A stretch of DNA of 61,553 bases from an uncultured Prevotellaceae bacterium (GTDB lineage Bacteria > Bacteroidota > Bacteroidia > Bacteroidales > Bacteroidaceae): positions 1 to 61,553 of the forward strand of contig CADCDY010000013.1 in assembly GCA_902800245.1 (NCBI GenBank), read 5' to 3'. Both the position numbers and the translations under genes were made by a program. The stretch's first letter is position 1. Every line of letters begins with the position of its first letter. Below, in pieces: positions 1-8,759 of this stretch. The notes under the pieces were generated by a model. That model had not been told where the DNA came from and did not search any database. It saw nothing but the letters and a program-made list of their open reading frames with translations.

Positions 1-168
1 TGCTGTCCGGCCGACAGCAGGGAAGTGTCAAGCCGACAGCAGGGAGGAGAGTAACGATTAGCAGGGAAGGTGTTAGCGGCAATACTTTCGGAGTAATCGG
101 AAATACTCCAAGAGTATTCATAATTTCTTTCGGAGTATTACATTTTAGTGCCGATAAACTCGGAGTTT
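1..168. repeat. Two adjacent 21-22 nt tandem arrays
   Basis: The gene-free left end holds a perfect palindrome at 1-19 (TGCTGTC/GACAGCA arms), then three units of about 22 nt at 13-34, 35-55 and 56-77 sharing AGCAGGGA. A second array of exactly 21-nt units follows at 85-105, 106-126, 127-147 and, more diverged, 148-168; units one and three share CTTTCGGAGTA. Positions 169-301 show nothing recognisable. The units are too short and too close to be CRISPR. Seen directly; function unknown. Confidence 0.6.
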
Positions 169-301
169 AGCATCAGTAAACATAAGGTCTAATGGTCTGT
201 TGACGGGTGGAGGGTAATGTTTAACAATAAATGTTATTTAAAAAAATGAAAATGAACCAAAACCTCACGAACTTCCCAGTTTTTCATTCCGTTCTCTCTA
301 T

Positions 302-634
302 TTATTCATACAAATAGAACATACGCTGCATCTCCTGCCACTTCTCGTCGCTGGTGGCACCGGGCTTGCACTGCTGGAACATAGCCATGTAGTCTTCCCA
401 CTCCTGTTGACGCGGCAGTGTGGCCAGACGTGCCATTGCCGAGTCCCAATCGAAGTCCAACGGTGTCTCCACAATCATCACCAGTTGCGTGCCCAGGATG
501 AATATCTGCATATCCAGTATTCCCACCTGACGTATGCCTTCCAGTATTTCCGGCCACGCCTCACTACGGCTATGCCTGCGCTGATATTCTGCAATCAGCT
601 TTGGGTCGTCCTTCAACTCCATTTCACAATGCAC
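302..634 (-). CDS. rhaM: L-rhamnose mutarotase (DUF718 family)
   Basis: The product matches the rhamnose mutarotase family, small cytoplasmic enzymes that interconvert alpha and beta L-rhamnose. The family's acid/base signature is visible as EYQRRH followed by AWPEI, then GI, MQIF and a VMIVET strand, and a C-terminal QEWEDYMAMFQ helix. Length (about 110 aa) is normal. The start is uncertain: the longest frame begins with a TTG inside the promoter -7 box (TATCTTTG, 638-645 on the minus strand), so it cannot be used from that promoter. The GTG at 634 keeps the first beta strand (HCEMELKDDP); the ATG at 622 would truncate it. No other sugar genes are adjacent, so the pathway link rests on family only. 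Confidence 0.75.
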   Translation of the reverse strand: MHCEMELKDDPKLIAEYQRRHSRSEAWPEILEGIRQVGILDMQIFILGTQLVMIVETPLDFDWDSAMARLATLPRQQEWEDYMAMFQQCKPGATSDEKWQEMQRMFYLYE

Positions 635-636
635 CT

Positions 637-732
637 GCAAAGATACGAATAAGTGAGCAAAGAACCAAAGAAATAGTCATTTATTTTGTTCTTTCGAGCG
701 AAAGTGTCTTCTTCGCCTCGCGAAAAAAATAG
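637..732 (-). repeat. Portable promoter repeat, copy A
   Basis: About 95 nt upstream of the rhamnose mutarotase gene closely match 22745-22841 on the opposite strand. Shared blocks are the -7 region, GAATAAGTGAGCAAAGAACC, GTTCTTTCG, and a GC-rich tail (CGCGAAA). By eye the two copies are about three quarters identical. Each copy ends in the TAnnTTTG box that serves the adjacent gene. Confidence 0.6.
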
Positions 733-793
733 CGAATATCTTTGAAATATGAAAGAAAAAGCAAAAAAAATTGGAAGTTAATAAAAAAATCCG

Positions 794-852
794 TATCTTT
801 GCATGATAAAAGATTTAGGCTTGGTGCCGTTTTTGGGTTTTTAGTAACTTTG
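794..852 (+). promoter_or_regulatory. Two tandem promoters for the lipoprotein gene
   Basis: Two -7 boxes precede the small lipoprotein gene: TATCTTTG at 794-801 and TAACTTTG at 845-852. The second lies about 20 nt before the ATG at 874. Assignment is by consensus only. Confidence 0.5.
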
Positions 853-873
853 CGTGAAAACAGAACGAATGTG

Positions 874-1233
874 ATGAAAAAGCTGTTGTGGTATTTGCTG
901 GTTGCTGTGATGATTTGCAGTATGGGTAGCGTGATGGTGTCGTGTGAAAAGAATAATGACCCCAGAGATGAGCTAAACCCGATGGAGGTCCAAGACCCGG
1001 AGGGGGTGCTGGAGATTAATGACTGGAACCTATATTTGAAGAACCGTGTTGCGACACTGATTGCTACCTATCGTAACGCCAATGGATTGTATGAGCCTGA
1101 AAAGATTTGGGTGAATCCTGGCGACGTGCGGTCAAAGATTGATGGTGATCATGCCTATTTTGAGTTTACGGTTCCGGGCTCGTACACCGTTAATGCAGGT
1201 AGTTTAAGTATCGATATTAAGGTTATGAAATAG
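874..1233 (+). CDS. Small lipoprotein of unknown function
   Basis: This 119-aa protein begins with a lipoprotein signal peptide (MKKLLWYLLVAVMICS...) and a lipobox ending VMVSC; the mature part starts CEKNNDP. The rest has alternating hydrophobic and polar stretches (NRVATLIATYRNANG, YFEFTVPGSYTVNAG, LSIDIKVMK) that suggest one small beta-sandwich. The frame is open further upstream to 742, but the ATG at 874 is the only start that puts the signal peptide at the N-terminus, and it follows the TAACTTTG box closely. I recognise no family. It stands alone between repeat-rich intergenic regions. Confidence 0.65.
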   Translation: MKKLLWYLLVAVMICSMGSVMVSCEKNNDPRDELNPMEVQDPEGVLEINDWNLYLKNRVATLIATYRNANGLYEPEKIWVNPGDVRSKIDGDHAYFEFTVPGSYTVNAGSLSIDIKVMK

Positions 1234-2007
1234 TGCCAAAGGGGACTACCGAATGTATCTAGGGACTGGTACGTAATGCAAGCATTCATTGCATTCGCTG
1301 CTCAAAAATTTGGAAGATAACGATAAAATTCCTATCTTTGCAGCGTGAAAGGAGAAGCCAAGTAGAGCCACGATGTGCGGAACGGTGGCATCTGTGTGAT
1401 GATGAGCAATTCGACCTTGCCGCTTGGTATATCTTGATGTAGCGTTTGCCGTTGAACTCCTTCTTGTCAGTTCTTCTGGAGGCTGTTATGAAGTTGACCA
1501 ACTTTACTACCTCGCGGCTTACCTTCATCTTATAATTGGGATGAATGATGAACTTTGAAACTCCGTCTGTATAGATGAAACACTCACTGGAATCATGGGC
1601 AAATTTTTGGTCTGCTTTTTGATTTTTGGCAGTTGGCCAAAAATTTTCGGCGATGACGAAGAAGTAAAGAAATTTCCGTTAAAACCGAAAGGTTCGTTTA
1701 ACATATTTTAGACGGCTTAACAATTCCCGGTCATTTTGGTCACTCGGTCATTTCTGGGCGTTTGCACGGGGGCCAATATATGTATAAGGGGGATCGGCTT
1801 TCGTGTAAAGAAAATTTATTTGCCGAAAAAATATACGTCGTATCAAAATTTTTTCATATCTTTGCAGCGTGAACCGGAAGAAAGGTCTCCTCTCCCTCCT
1901 CTCGAGGTTTCCTCTAAGGATGTTCCGAGTCGGAAACAAACAGAGGGGTCGGAGAAAGGCAAAACCGAAGGTTTTACAGATGTTTAACAATTTAAATTTT
2001 TACAACT
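1234..2007. other. 774-nt gap with orphan promoter and degraded frame
   Basis: No convincing intact gene. On the minus strand a stop-free stretch from about 1695 to 1286 reads like protein in its middle (HDSSECFIYTDGVSKFIIHP, then KMKVSREVVKLVNFITASRR), then degenerates; it looks like the remnant of a gene. On the plus strand TATCTTTGCAGCGTGAA occurs twice, at 1333-1349 and 1857-1873. The second is the promoter of the 154-aa gene at 2008; the first has no gene behind it. The leader between 1870 and 2007 contains a small AAAACC/GGTTTT hairpin near 1960-1977. Confidence 0.45.
1857..1864 (+). promoter_or_regulatory. Promoter -7 box of the 154-aa gene
   Basis: TATCTTTG at 1857-1864, about 145 nt before the ATG at 2008. 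The long leader is unusual in this window, where most leaders are under 30 nt, and suggests some post-transcriptional control. Confidence 0.5.
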
Positions 2008-2472
2008 ATGTCAAAAGTAGGTTTTTGGCTTAAAGGTTCCACTGGTAAGCTCGCCGGAACTACCCTGTACAAGGGCGGCGGTCAGGCAGTAGCCGACAGC
2101 GGTAGCGGCAGCGGCGGCACAACTCCCGCAGCATCATTCGCCATCGGTTCGACAACCGTCAACGGACAGACACTGACCGTAGGCACGAACTCGACCATCG
2201 TAGCTTCAGGCGATACCGCTGACCTCAGCATCCGCGTACGCTTCACCAACGTAGGAACTGCACAGTCAGTCCTCCTGTTCAAGGGTGACACGCAGGTGGG
2301 CACCGAGCACGCCATCAACGGCAATGCAGCAGAGTTCTCCGCAGCAGGCGCAGCACTCGGCAGCTACAGCATCAAGGTGAAGAAGGCTGACAACACCCTC
2401 GTTGCTTCCGGCTACGTCTTCAGCGTAGAGCAAAGCGGTAGCGGCGGCGAAGGCGGCGCTGACCAGAACTAA
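2008..2472 (+). CDS. DUF6266-like N-terminus plus Ig-like domain protein
   Basis: A 154-aa protein with no signal peptide. The first 25 residues (VGFWLKGSTGKLAGTTLYKG) resemble the start of a small Bacteroidetes family (DUF6266-like) found in phage-like and accessory loci; that link is from memory and tentative. A Gly/Ser-rich linker (DSGSGSGG, residues 31-38) leads to a roughly 100-residue beta-rich domain (SFAIGSTTVNGQTLTVG... YSIKVKKADNTLVASGYVF) like bacterial Ig or chaperone-usher folds, then a tail rich in Gly, Ser and Glu. A smalltalk micropeptide gene follows 41 nt downstream. That slot is usually occupied by an HU-like DNA-binding protein gene, so this may be a different cargo in a conserved two-gene arrangement. 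Function unknown. Confidence 0.6.
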   Translation: MSKVGFWLKGSTGKLAGTTLYKGGGQAVADSGSGSGGTTPAASFAIGSTTVNGQTLTVGTNSTIVASGDTADLSIRVRFTNVGTAQSVLLFKGDTQVGTEHAINGNAAEFSAAGAALGSYSIKVKKADNTLVASGYVFSVEQSGSGGEGGADQN

Positions 2473-2506
2473 GACGTTGAACGTTGAACATTGAACGTTG
2501 AACGAC
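2473..2506. repeat. Heptamer array (TTGAACG)
   Basis: Begins one base after the stop codon of the 154-aa gene and consists of TTGAACG/TTGAACA units every 7 nt. The same unit, reversed, reappears inside the cobalamin riboswitch at 22521-22550. Confidence 0.75.
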
Positions 2507-2513
2507 AAATGAT

Positions 2514-2621
2514 ATGAAGAAGCGTTTTATTGAGATTGCGGTGAAGGTTGTAGTAGCCGCACTCACGGCCTTCCTAACGGCGCTGGGAACCACGTCATGT
2601 ATGGGATTCGGACCGCTCTAA
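2514..2621 (+). CDS. Smalltalk protein (35 aa)
   Basis: This 35-aa reading frame has the smalltalk pattern: a charged start (MKKRFIEIAVK), a single hydrophobic helix (VVVAALTAFLTALG), then TTSCM. Smalltalk proteins are a named but uncharacterised family in Bacteroides and Prevotella, usually just downstream of a DNA-binding-like gene. The TSC motif looks like a lipobox, so it may be a membrane-held peptide. Here it sits between two heptamer arrays (2473-2506 and 2622-2679). Its ATG at 2514 is the only one that gives this peptide. Confidence 0.75.
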   Translation: MKKRFIEIAVKVVVAALTAFLTALGTTSCMGFGPL

Positions 2622-2679
2622 GAGGTAAGAAGCAAGAAGTAAAAGGTAAGAGGGAAGAATCAAGAGTTAAGAGTTTTAA
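2622..2679. repeat. Heptamer array (GAGGTAA/GAAGTAA)
   Basis: Eight 7-nt units (GAGGTAA, GAAGCAA, GAAGTAA, AAGGTAA, GAGGGAA, GAATCAA, GAGTTAA, GAGTTTT) starting directly after the smalltalk stop codon. The period is strictly 7. Confidence 0.8.
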
Positions 2680-2683
2680 AAAG

Positions 2684-2726
2684 GTGGGCTGATGTTTGGT
2701 CAGCTCACTTTTTTTTCGTACCTTCG
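2684..2726 (+). promoter_or_regulatory. Extended promoter module, copy 1
   Basis: A hairpin (GTGGGCTGA, loop, TCAGCTCAC at 2684-2708), a run of eight T, then TACCTTCG at 2719-2726; TTTG at 2695-2698 is the -33 element with a 20-nt spacer. The hairpin plus T-run also has the form of a terminator for the upstream genes. Related modules are at 18927-18968, 48677-48720 and 48755-48796. Confidence 0.6.
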
Positions 2727-2734
2727 CACCCCGT

Positions 2735-3295
2735 ATGAAGAAATGGAATGCGCAGCAAGCCAAGCGCATGTTCATGGAAACTTATAAGATGATTTATGGC
2801 GACAAGGGTTCGCAACTGACCTACAAAGTCAACATCATCGGAATATATAAAACGGAGGGAACAATCTGGACGAAAGGTAAGAAGAGTAAGTTTATCGACG
2901 AGAAGTATATTGCTTGGAATGACGACGTTACGTATTATCGGTTAGAGCGAAAGAAGAGCCGCATCGTCATCTATGACGCCCACTCCGACGAGCGTGACAA
3001 ATATGCTACGAAATTCAAGTTCGTGCCCGACAATTATACCTATAGCATCAAAGACTCGAATGAGGGCTACTACATCACGCTGAAAGCCAAGAAGGGTGTC
3101 AAGGGTATCAAGGAGGCACGTTGTCTGCTGGACAAGAAGACACGCTACCCTATCAGTGTACGCATCAAGCTCGGCATATTCCATACAACCATCAAAATCA
3201 GTAATGTCAAGGTTGGTGGCATTTCGGACGACCTATTCCATTTCCCCAAGGAGAAATATAGTAATCAACAGTACGAATACATAGATAAGCGTTAG
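2735..3295 (+). CDS. LolA-like protein without signal peptide
   Basis: A 186-aa protein resembling the LolA-like group of Bacteroidetes (half-barrel lipoprotein-carrier fold): LTYKVNIIGIYKTEGTIW..KGKKSKFIDEKYIAWND, then YDAHS, and LKAKKGVKGIKEARCLLDKK. Typical members are exported; this one shows no signal peptide from the ATG at 2735. An in-frame TTG at 2696 lies inside the promoter and is not a plausible start. The predicted transcription start is within a few bases of the ATG, so the mRNA is nearly leaderless. It is followed 3 nt later by the patatin gene and is likely cotranscribed with it, trmD and perhaps rlmD. Family assignment is moderate. Confidence 0.6.
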   Translation: MKKWNAQQAKRMFMETYKMIYGDKGSQLTYKVNIIGIYKTEGTIWTKGKKSKFIDEKYIAWNDDVTYYRLERKKSRIVIYDAHSDERDKYATKFKFVPDNYTYSIKDSNEGYYITLKAKKGVKGIKEARCLLDKKTRYPISVRIKLGIFHTTIKISNVKVGGISDDLFHFPKEKYSNQQYEYIDKR

Positions 3296-3298
3296 CTG

Positions 3299-4147
3299 AT
3301 GAAAAAAGGACTTGTACTTGAAGGCGGAGCCATGCGCGGATTATGGACGGCAGGTGTGACGGATGTGATGATGGAACACGACATCTGGCCTGACGGACTC
3401 ATTGGCGTATCGGCAGGAGCAGCCTTTGGCTGTAACTACAAGTCCAGACAGATAGGGCGAGCCATTCGTTATAATACACGGTTTGCGAAAGACGCACGCT
3501 ATAGCGGGCTAAAGTCGCTTGTGACCAGCGGCGACTATTTCAATGCCAAGTTCGGCTATCACGTGGTGCCTTACGAGTACGATATTTTTGATATTAAGAC
3601 CTTCGAGCAGAACCCACTTGAGTTTACCATCGTTTGTACGGATGTGGAAACAGGCCAGGCAGTATATCACAAAATGGACCACGTGGACTACGACGAACTG
3701 GAGTGGTTGCGTTCTTCGGCATCGATGCCTTTGGCGTCAAAAGTCGTTGAGGTGCAGGGACATAAGCTTTTGGATGGTGGAGTCAGCGACTCAATACCGC
3801 TGGAGTATTTCGAGCGTCAGGGATACGACCGCAATGTAGTCATTCTGACACAGCCTTTAGGATATCAGAAGGAGCACAATCGACTAATGCCGCTGATGCG
3901 CCTGTCGCTGAGACGCTATCCGAACATGATAAAGGCACTGGACGAACGCCATATCATGTATAACAAACAGTTAGCATATGTCGCTCAAGCCGAACGAGAA
4001 GGCCGTTGCCTAGTCATCCGTCCTGACGAGAAGATACCTATTGGCCACATCTCACATAACGCCGAGCAAATGCGTCGCGTATATGAGTTAGGGCGCCAAA
4101 TGGGCGAACGATATATTGACAAAATAAAAGAATTCTATGAGAATTGA
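3299..4147 (+). CDS. Patatin-like phospholipase
   Basis: A 282-aa patatin-family serine lipase of the small RssA/YjjU type. Visible signatures are the oxyanion loop [11 protein letters not shown] (residues 4-14), the nucleophile elbow GVSAG (about 36-40), and the DGG motif with catalytic Asp ([11 protein letters not shown], about 158-168). These enzymes hydrolyse acyl esters of phospholipids with a Ser-Asp dyad. No signal peptide, so cytoplasmic or inner-membrane associated. The 3' end overlaps trmD by 11 nt, so the two are translationally coupled, though no functional link is known. Confidence 0.85.
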   Translation: MKKGLVLEGGAMRGLWTAGVTDVMMEHDIWPDGLIGVSAGAAFGCNYKSRQIGRAIRYNTRFAKDARYSGLKSLVTSGDYFNAKFGYHVVPYEYDIFDIKTFEQNPLEFTIVCTDVETGQAVYHKMDHVDYDELEWLRSSASMPLASKVVEVQGHKLLDGGVSDSIPLEYFERQGYDRNVVILTQPLGYQKEHNRLMPLMRLSLRRYPNMIKALDERHIMYNKQLAYVAQAEREGRCLVIRPDEKIPIGHISHNAEQMRRVYELGRQMGERYIDKIKEFYEN

Positions 4148-4814
4148 TATTATAACGGTATTACCGGAGATGCTGGAGGGTTTCGTACACGAATCCATAC
4201 TGGCCAGAGCCGAGAAGAAAGGTCTGGCGGAAATCCGTCTGCACAACCTACGCGACTACACGTTAGACAAATGGCGCCGCGTTGACGACTACCCTTACGG
4301 CGGATCAGCGGGTATGGTAATGCAATGCGAGCCCATTGACCGTTGTATTACTGCTCTGAAGGCAGAACGTGACTACGATGAAGTGATTTTCACCTCGCCC
4401 GATGGTGAACGTTTCGACCAACACATGGCAAATGAGCTTTCATTGAAAGGCAACCTGATTATCTTGGCCGGACACTACAAAGGCATCGACCAGCGCGTAC
4501 GCGACCATCTGATTACAAAGGAAATATCCATTGGAGATTTCGTGTTAACAGGCGGTGAACTGGTTGCAGCCATGATTGCCGACGCCATCGTTCGTGTAGT
4601 GCCTGGCGTCATTGGTGACGAGCAAAGTGCATTGTCGGACTGTTTCCAGGATGACTTGTTGGCCGCACCAATCTATACCCGTCCCGCAGACTACAAAGGC
4701 TGGAAGGTTCCAGAAATACTGCTCTCGGGCAATGAGGGTAAGATTCGCGAATGGGAATTAGAACAAGCGCTTGACCGAACACGTCGTCTGCGTCCGGATT
4801 TACTCGGAGAATAG
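4137..4814 (+). CDS. trmD: tRNA (guanine-37-N1)-methyltransferase
   Basis: TrmD methylates G37 next to the anticodon of tRNAs reading CNN codons, preventing +1 frameshifts. The trefoil-knot SPOUT signatures are all visible: [24 protein letters not shown] and the knot sequence [19 protein letters not shown], then [13 protein letters not shown]. The catalytic Asp of the C-terminal region ([17 protein letters not shown]) is present. Length 225 aa is standard. It begins inside the 3' end of the patatin gene; no ribosomal-protein partners (rimM, rplS) adjoin it, unlike in many other phyla. Confidence 0.95.
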   Translation: MRIDIITVLPEMLEGFVHESILARAEKKGLAEIRLHNLRDYTLDKWRRVDDYPYGGSAGMVMQCEPIDRCITALKAERDYDEVIFTSPDGERFDQHMANELSLKGNLIILAGHYKGIDQRVRDHLITKEISIGDFVLTGGELVAAMIADAIVRVVPGVIGDEQSALSDCFQDDLLAAPIYTRPADYKGWKVPEILLSGNEGKIREWELEQALDRTRRLRPDLLGE

Positions 4815-4852
4815 TACTCTCCACTAGCAAACTTAACATCTCTACATCAACA

Positions 4853-6271
4853 ATGGCAAGAAACAAGAAACCATTACCGCTCCTTGAGGGCGTCACAATA
4901 GAAGCAGTAGCCGCCGAGGGTAAGTGCCTCTTCCACTGGGGTGAACTCGTAGTATTCGTACCTTTCTGCGTACCTGGTGATGTATGCGACGTACAAATTC
5001 GTCGCAAGAAGCATTCCTTTGCCGAGGGTGAGGTAGTACACTTCGTAGAATATAGTAAGGTGCGCGCCATTCCTTTCTGCCAGCACTTCGGAGTATGCGG
5101 AGGGTGTAAGTGGCAGAATCTGCCCTACGAGGAGCAATTGAAATTCAAACAGCAGCAGGTGTTCGACCAGCTGACTCGTATCGGAAAGATAGAACTGCCG
5201 GAATTCCGTCCCATCTTAGGCTCGGTACATACGCAGGCCTATCGTAATAAGCTCGACTTCGGATGTGCCAACAAGCGCTGGTTGACCAGCGAGCAGTTGA
5301 AGGACGAGACCATGGTAAAGGACACACCTGCCATCGGATTTCATATTACCGGAGCCTTCGACAAGATTCTACCGATAGAGAAATGCTGGCTGATGGATGA
5401 CCTGCATAACCAGATACGCAACGAGGTGCGTGATTATGCCATTGAGCACGGCCTGTCGTTTTTCGATTTACGCCAGCAGGTAGGTTTGCTGCGTGATGTC
5501 ATCATCCGCAACTCAGCCTCGGGCGAATGGATGATTATTTTCCAATTCCACTACGATGAAACGGGTGGCGAACAGGAGGCTATGGGCTTGATGCGACACA
5601 TTGCTGACAAGTTTCCACAGATTACATCGTTGATGTATCTGGACAACCAGAAGTGCAACGACACCATCGGCGATCAGGACATTCTCACATTCAAGGGTAA
5701 CGACCATATCTATGAACTGATGGAGGACTTGAAGTTCAAAGTCGGTCCAAAGTCGTTCTATCAGACAAATACCGAACAGGCATACCACCTCTACAGCGTC
5801 GCTCGCGAGTTTGCCAATCTGTCTGGTCATGAGATTGTTTACGACCTCTACACCGGCACTGGTACCATCGCCAATTTCGTTGCACGTAAGGCCAGCAAGG
5901 TGATTGGAATAGAATATGTACCTGAAGCCATCGAAGATGCTAAAATCAACAGTAAGATTAATGGTATTGACAATACATTGTTCTACGCTGGTGACATGAA
6001 GGACATTCTCACCGACGGGTTTATTGCCGAACACGGACGTCCGGATGTCATTATCACCGACCCGCCACGAGCTGGTATGCACCCTGACGTAGTGAAGACC
6101 ATCCTTCGTGCTGCTCCACAGCGCATCGTCTATGTCTCGTGTAATCCTGCCACCCAGGCTCGCGATTTGCACGACCTGGATATAGACTATCGCGTCGCAG
6201 CTGTACAGCCCGTCGATATGTTTCCACATACACCACACGTTGAAAACGTGGTGTTATTGGAGCGTAAATAA
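4853..6271 (+). CDS. rlmD: 23S rRNA (uracil-1939-C5)-methyltransferase
   Basis: A 472-aa RumA/RlmD-type enzyme. Order: N-terminal TRAM domain (about 10-70), a 4Fe-4S cluster motif with Cys76, Cys82 and Cys85 (CQHFGVCGGCKW) and a fourth Cys near 182 (PIEKCW), a SAM-binding Rossmann domain (VYDLYTGTGTIANF), the TDPPRAGMH motif, and the catalytic SCNPATQARDL near the C-terminus. It transfers a methyl from SAM to U1939 of 23S rRNA. Assignment to position 1939 rather than 747 is by family habit. It follows trmD after 38 nt. Confidence 0.9.
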   Translation: MARNKKPLPLLEGVTIEAVAAEGKCLFHWGELVVFVPFCVPGDVCDVQIRRKKHSFAEGEVVHFVEYSKVRAIPFCQHFGVCGGCKWQNLPYEEQLKFKQQQVFDQLTRIGKIELPEFRPILGSVHTQAYRNKLDFGCANKRWLTSEQLKDETMVKDTPAIGFHITGAFDKILPIEKCWLMDDLHNQIRNEVRDYAIEHGLSFFDLRQQVGLLRDVIIRNSASGEWMIIFQFHYDETGGEQEAMGLMRHIADKFPQITSLMYLDNQKCNDTIGDQDILTFKGNDHIYELMEDLKFKVGPKSFYQTNTEQAYHLYSVAREFANLSGHEIVYDLYTGTGTIANFVARKASKVIGIEYVPEAIEDAKINSKINGIDNTLFYAGDMKDILTDGFIAEHGRPDVIITDPPRAGMHPDVVKTILRAAPQRIVYVSCNPATQARDLHDLDIDYRVAAVQPVDMFPHTPHVENVVLLERK

Positions 6272-6282
6272 CAAGAAAGAGA

Positions 6283-7079
6283 TTAATCGTTATAGGCTTC
6301 TTCTCCGATTTGTTCGCGAGCACCAATCGTCATCTTGCGAAGGTCGTAGAAGGAACCATTATAGATGTTGAAATCGACATATCCTTTGATGCCAGGCAAC
6401 TTACCTCGCTGAGGTATTGCATCTTGAATTTATAATAGGTATAGATAATGGGCTTGACGCCGTAATGGTGTTCTACCATATTAAGCCAAAGCTGAATACT
6501 CTCCTTAAACTCCTCATCAGTTTGATTCTTGGGCTTATGTTCGACATCAAGCACGGGAGGCAGATCGCCGTTCTCCAGTTTTACCGTTCGGATAAAGAAT
6601 TCAGCCTGGTCTTTTGCAGTGGAATGAACACTGTAGAAATGATAGGCGCCACGGGTAAAGCCATACTCACGGGCCTGATAGAAATTATCCTCAAAATTCT
6701 CGTCAATCTTGGTAGCTCCCTCAGTAGCCTTAATCATAACGAAACGAACGGGGAACTTATCAATTGTACCTTCGTCTTTGAGCGTCTGCCAATCGATTTC
6801 GCCCTGATGATGACTAACATCAATGCCATGAATCTCATAGCCTTCGGGGTAACTGATGTCGCCATAGAGCGCCCGAAAACGGAAACCAAAGGGACTGACG
6901 AAGAAATAATAGAAGAAATAGATGTAAGCAACAAGGATTGCTGCTCCTCCTAACCACCAAGCCCAACTTGGAAAGTGTTGGAGAATACGGATAAAGACAT
7001 TCGGACGCCTTTTCCGCACAATGCTGGAAGTACGGCGTCCGGATGTCTTATGAGTATGTGTCGTCTTGCGCTGAGGCAT
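6283..7079 (-). pseudogene. Membrane-anchored GH25 lysozyme, internal deletion
   Basis: The first about 215 residues are a normal Bacteroidales GH25 muramidase: basic N-terminus, one transmembrane helix (about 39-61), catalytic motif GIDVSHHQG with Asp87, MIKATEG, DVEHK, and KPIIYTYYKFKMQYLS. The current frame then runs into unrelated residues (EVSCLASKDM...) and stops at 6330. In another frame the same DNA from about 6395 to the TAA at 6283-6285 encodes the proper C-terminus (PGIKGYVDFNIYNGSFYDL, ending EEAYND). The expected roughly 35 residues between them, including the WIAHYY and FWQH segments, are missing. So an internal deletion of about 100 nt, not a multiple of three, destroyed the gene. 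Its ATG overlaps the pfp stop codon (TAATG). Confidence 0.85.
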
Positions 7080-8716
7080 TACTTAGCCTGCTCAAGAGCC
7101 AAAGTCATAGTAGGCTGGTCGCAAACCTCTGTGGGTCCCCAGTACTGGATAGGACCAGGATAGATGTAAGCCGTCTTGCGAGCCCACTCGTCACGATGAG
7201 CAGCAAACTCCTTGAAGGGAGCGCCGTCGAGCTCAACGAGGGCCTTGCGGATAACGGGCTTCATCTCACCAGCACGCTTCTCCATGTTCATCATCATCGT
7301 GATGGGCACACCGCCGGCAATCCACTGGTCAGCAGGAGCAGTAGTATTCTTCACGATTGCCATATAGCCGGTCTTGCCGTTGGCAATGAGCTGAGCTGCA
7401 GAAGTACCGAGCGCATAGCAATAGTCAGCATCGAAGTTAGAAGGAGCAGCACAACGTCCCTCATAACCGAAGAAGTGATGCTGAGTGCCGAACTTACCTG
7501 TGTACTTGCCGACCTTCTTACGACGCTCCAGCTTCTGGGCAACCATCGTAGAGAGCAACTTCTCGGTCTCGATAAGCGATACCTGTACGTTTCCGTGAGG
7601 GTCGCGGTCGAGGGCCAGCTGACGGGCTACATTGGTAGGCAGAGAGTTGAACACCTCCAGATTGGTTTCTGACAGGTGGCTCTTGGCAAAGTCAATAATC
7701 TCGCTACGACCCAGATCCTTGGCCTCTGGCTGAGCCAGCACGTCATTCAGCTGAGCAATGAGCTTCTTGATAGCTGGGATGAACTCGATGACACCCTCTG
7801 GGATAATAACGGTACCGAAGTTGTTACCATCTGCTGCACGCTTGCAAACCACATCGGCAATGTAAGTAACGATGTCGTCCAAGCTCTGCTTCTTGGCTTC
7901 CACCTCCTCAGAGATGAGGCAGATGTTAGGCTGAGTCTGCAGGGCACACTCCAAAGCGATATGAGAAGCCGAACGACCCATCACCTTGATGAAGTGCCAG
8001 TACTTGCGGGCTGAGTTACAGTCACGCTCGATGTTACCAATGAGCTCTGAGTAAGTCTTACAAGCGGTATCGAAACCGAAAGAAGTCTCAATCTGGTCAT
8101 TCTTCAGGTCACCGTCGATGGTCTTAGGACAACCGATAACCTGTACACCATAGTTCTTGGCAGCATAATACTCAGCCAATACACAAGCGTTGGTATTTGA
8201 GTCGTCACCACCGATAATCACGATAGCCTTGATGTCGAGCTTGCGGATAATCTCCAGACCCTTCTCGAACTGGTCAACCTTCTCCAGCTTTGTACGACCA
8301 GAACCAATCATGTCGAAACCACCAGTGTTGCGATACTCGTCGACAATCTCTTTGGTCAGCTCCATGTAGTTGTGGTCAACCAGACCGCCAGGACCCAGGA
8401 TGAAACCATAGAGGCGATTCTCGGGGTTGAGCTTCTTGACCTGGTCGAACAGACCGGTAATCACGTTGTGACCGCCAGGAGCCTGACCACCAGAGAGGAT
8501 GATACCAACGTTCATCTTCTTGGTGTTAGCCTCGGTAGCGGGCTCAAACTCGACGATAGGCATACCATAGGTGTTGGGGAAAAGCTTCTTGATCTCCTCC
8601 TGATCACCAACACTCTGGGTTGCTGCACCCTCCTTTACTTTTACTGCACCCTGAAGTGCCTTGGGCAACTTGGGCTGATAAGCGGCTCTCGCAATTTGCA
8701 ATGCACTTTTTTCCAT
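7079..8716 (-). CDS. pfp: Diphosphate-fructose-6-phosphate 1-phosphotransferase
   Basis: A 545-aa PPi-dependent phosphofructokinase of the long (plant beta/Bacteroides) type. It phosphorylates fructose 6-phosphate with pyrophosphate, reversibly. Diagnostic sites are [21 protein letters not shown] (Asp replaces the Gly of ATP enzymes and selects PPi), [11 protein letters not shown], the [13 protein letters not shown] segment and a late GYEGRC motif. The open frame extends upstream to 8995, but the ATG at 8716 gives the family start ([13 protein letters not shown]) and lies about 44 nt downstream of a TATTTTTG -7 box at 8760-8767. It was cotranscribed with the broken GH25 gene. Confidence 0.95.
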   Translation of the reverse strand: MEKSALQIARAAYQPKLPKALQGAVKVKEGAATQSVGDQEEIKKLFPNTYGMPIVEFEPATEANTKKMNVGIILSGGQAPGGHNVITGLFDQVKKLNPENRLYGFILGPGGLVDHNYMELTKEIVDEYRNTGGFDMIGSGRTKLEKVDQFEKGLEIIRKLDIKAIVIIGGDDSNTNACVLAEYYAAKNYGVQVIGCPKTIDGDLKNDQIETSFGFDTACKTYSELIGNIERDCNSARKYWHFIKVMGRSASHIALECALQTQPNICLISEEVEAKKQSLDDIVTYIADVVCKRAADGNNFGTVIIPEGVIEFIPAIKKLIAQLNDVLAQPEAKDLGRSEIIDFAKSHLSETNLEVFNSLPTNVARQLALDRDPHGNVQVSLIETEKLLSTMVAQKLERRKKVGKYTGKFGTQHHFFGYEGRCAAPSNFDADYCYALGTSAAQLIANGKTGYMAIVKNTTAPADQWIAGGVPITMMMNMEKRAGEMKPVIRKALVELDGAPFKEFAAHRDEWARKTAYIYPGPIQYWGPTEVCDQPTMTLALEQAK

Positions 8717-8759
8717 AATAAATTGATGTTTTATAATGAATAATTCTTGTTTCGGAATG

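Noticed and set aside
13-168. Possible CRISPR array.
   Set aside because: Units of 21-22 nt are contiguous with no spacers, and no cas genes are present.
1736-1987. An 83-aa plus-strand frame before the 154-aa gene.
   Set aside because: It spans the promoter box at 1857-1864, so it could not be fully transcribed from it, and it has no protein features.
5513-6238. A 241-aa minus-strand reading frame.
   Set aside because: It is the antisense shadow of rlmD, whose plus-strand product has all family motifs.
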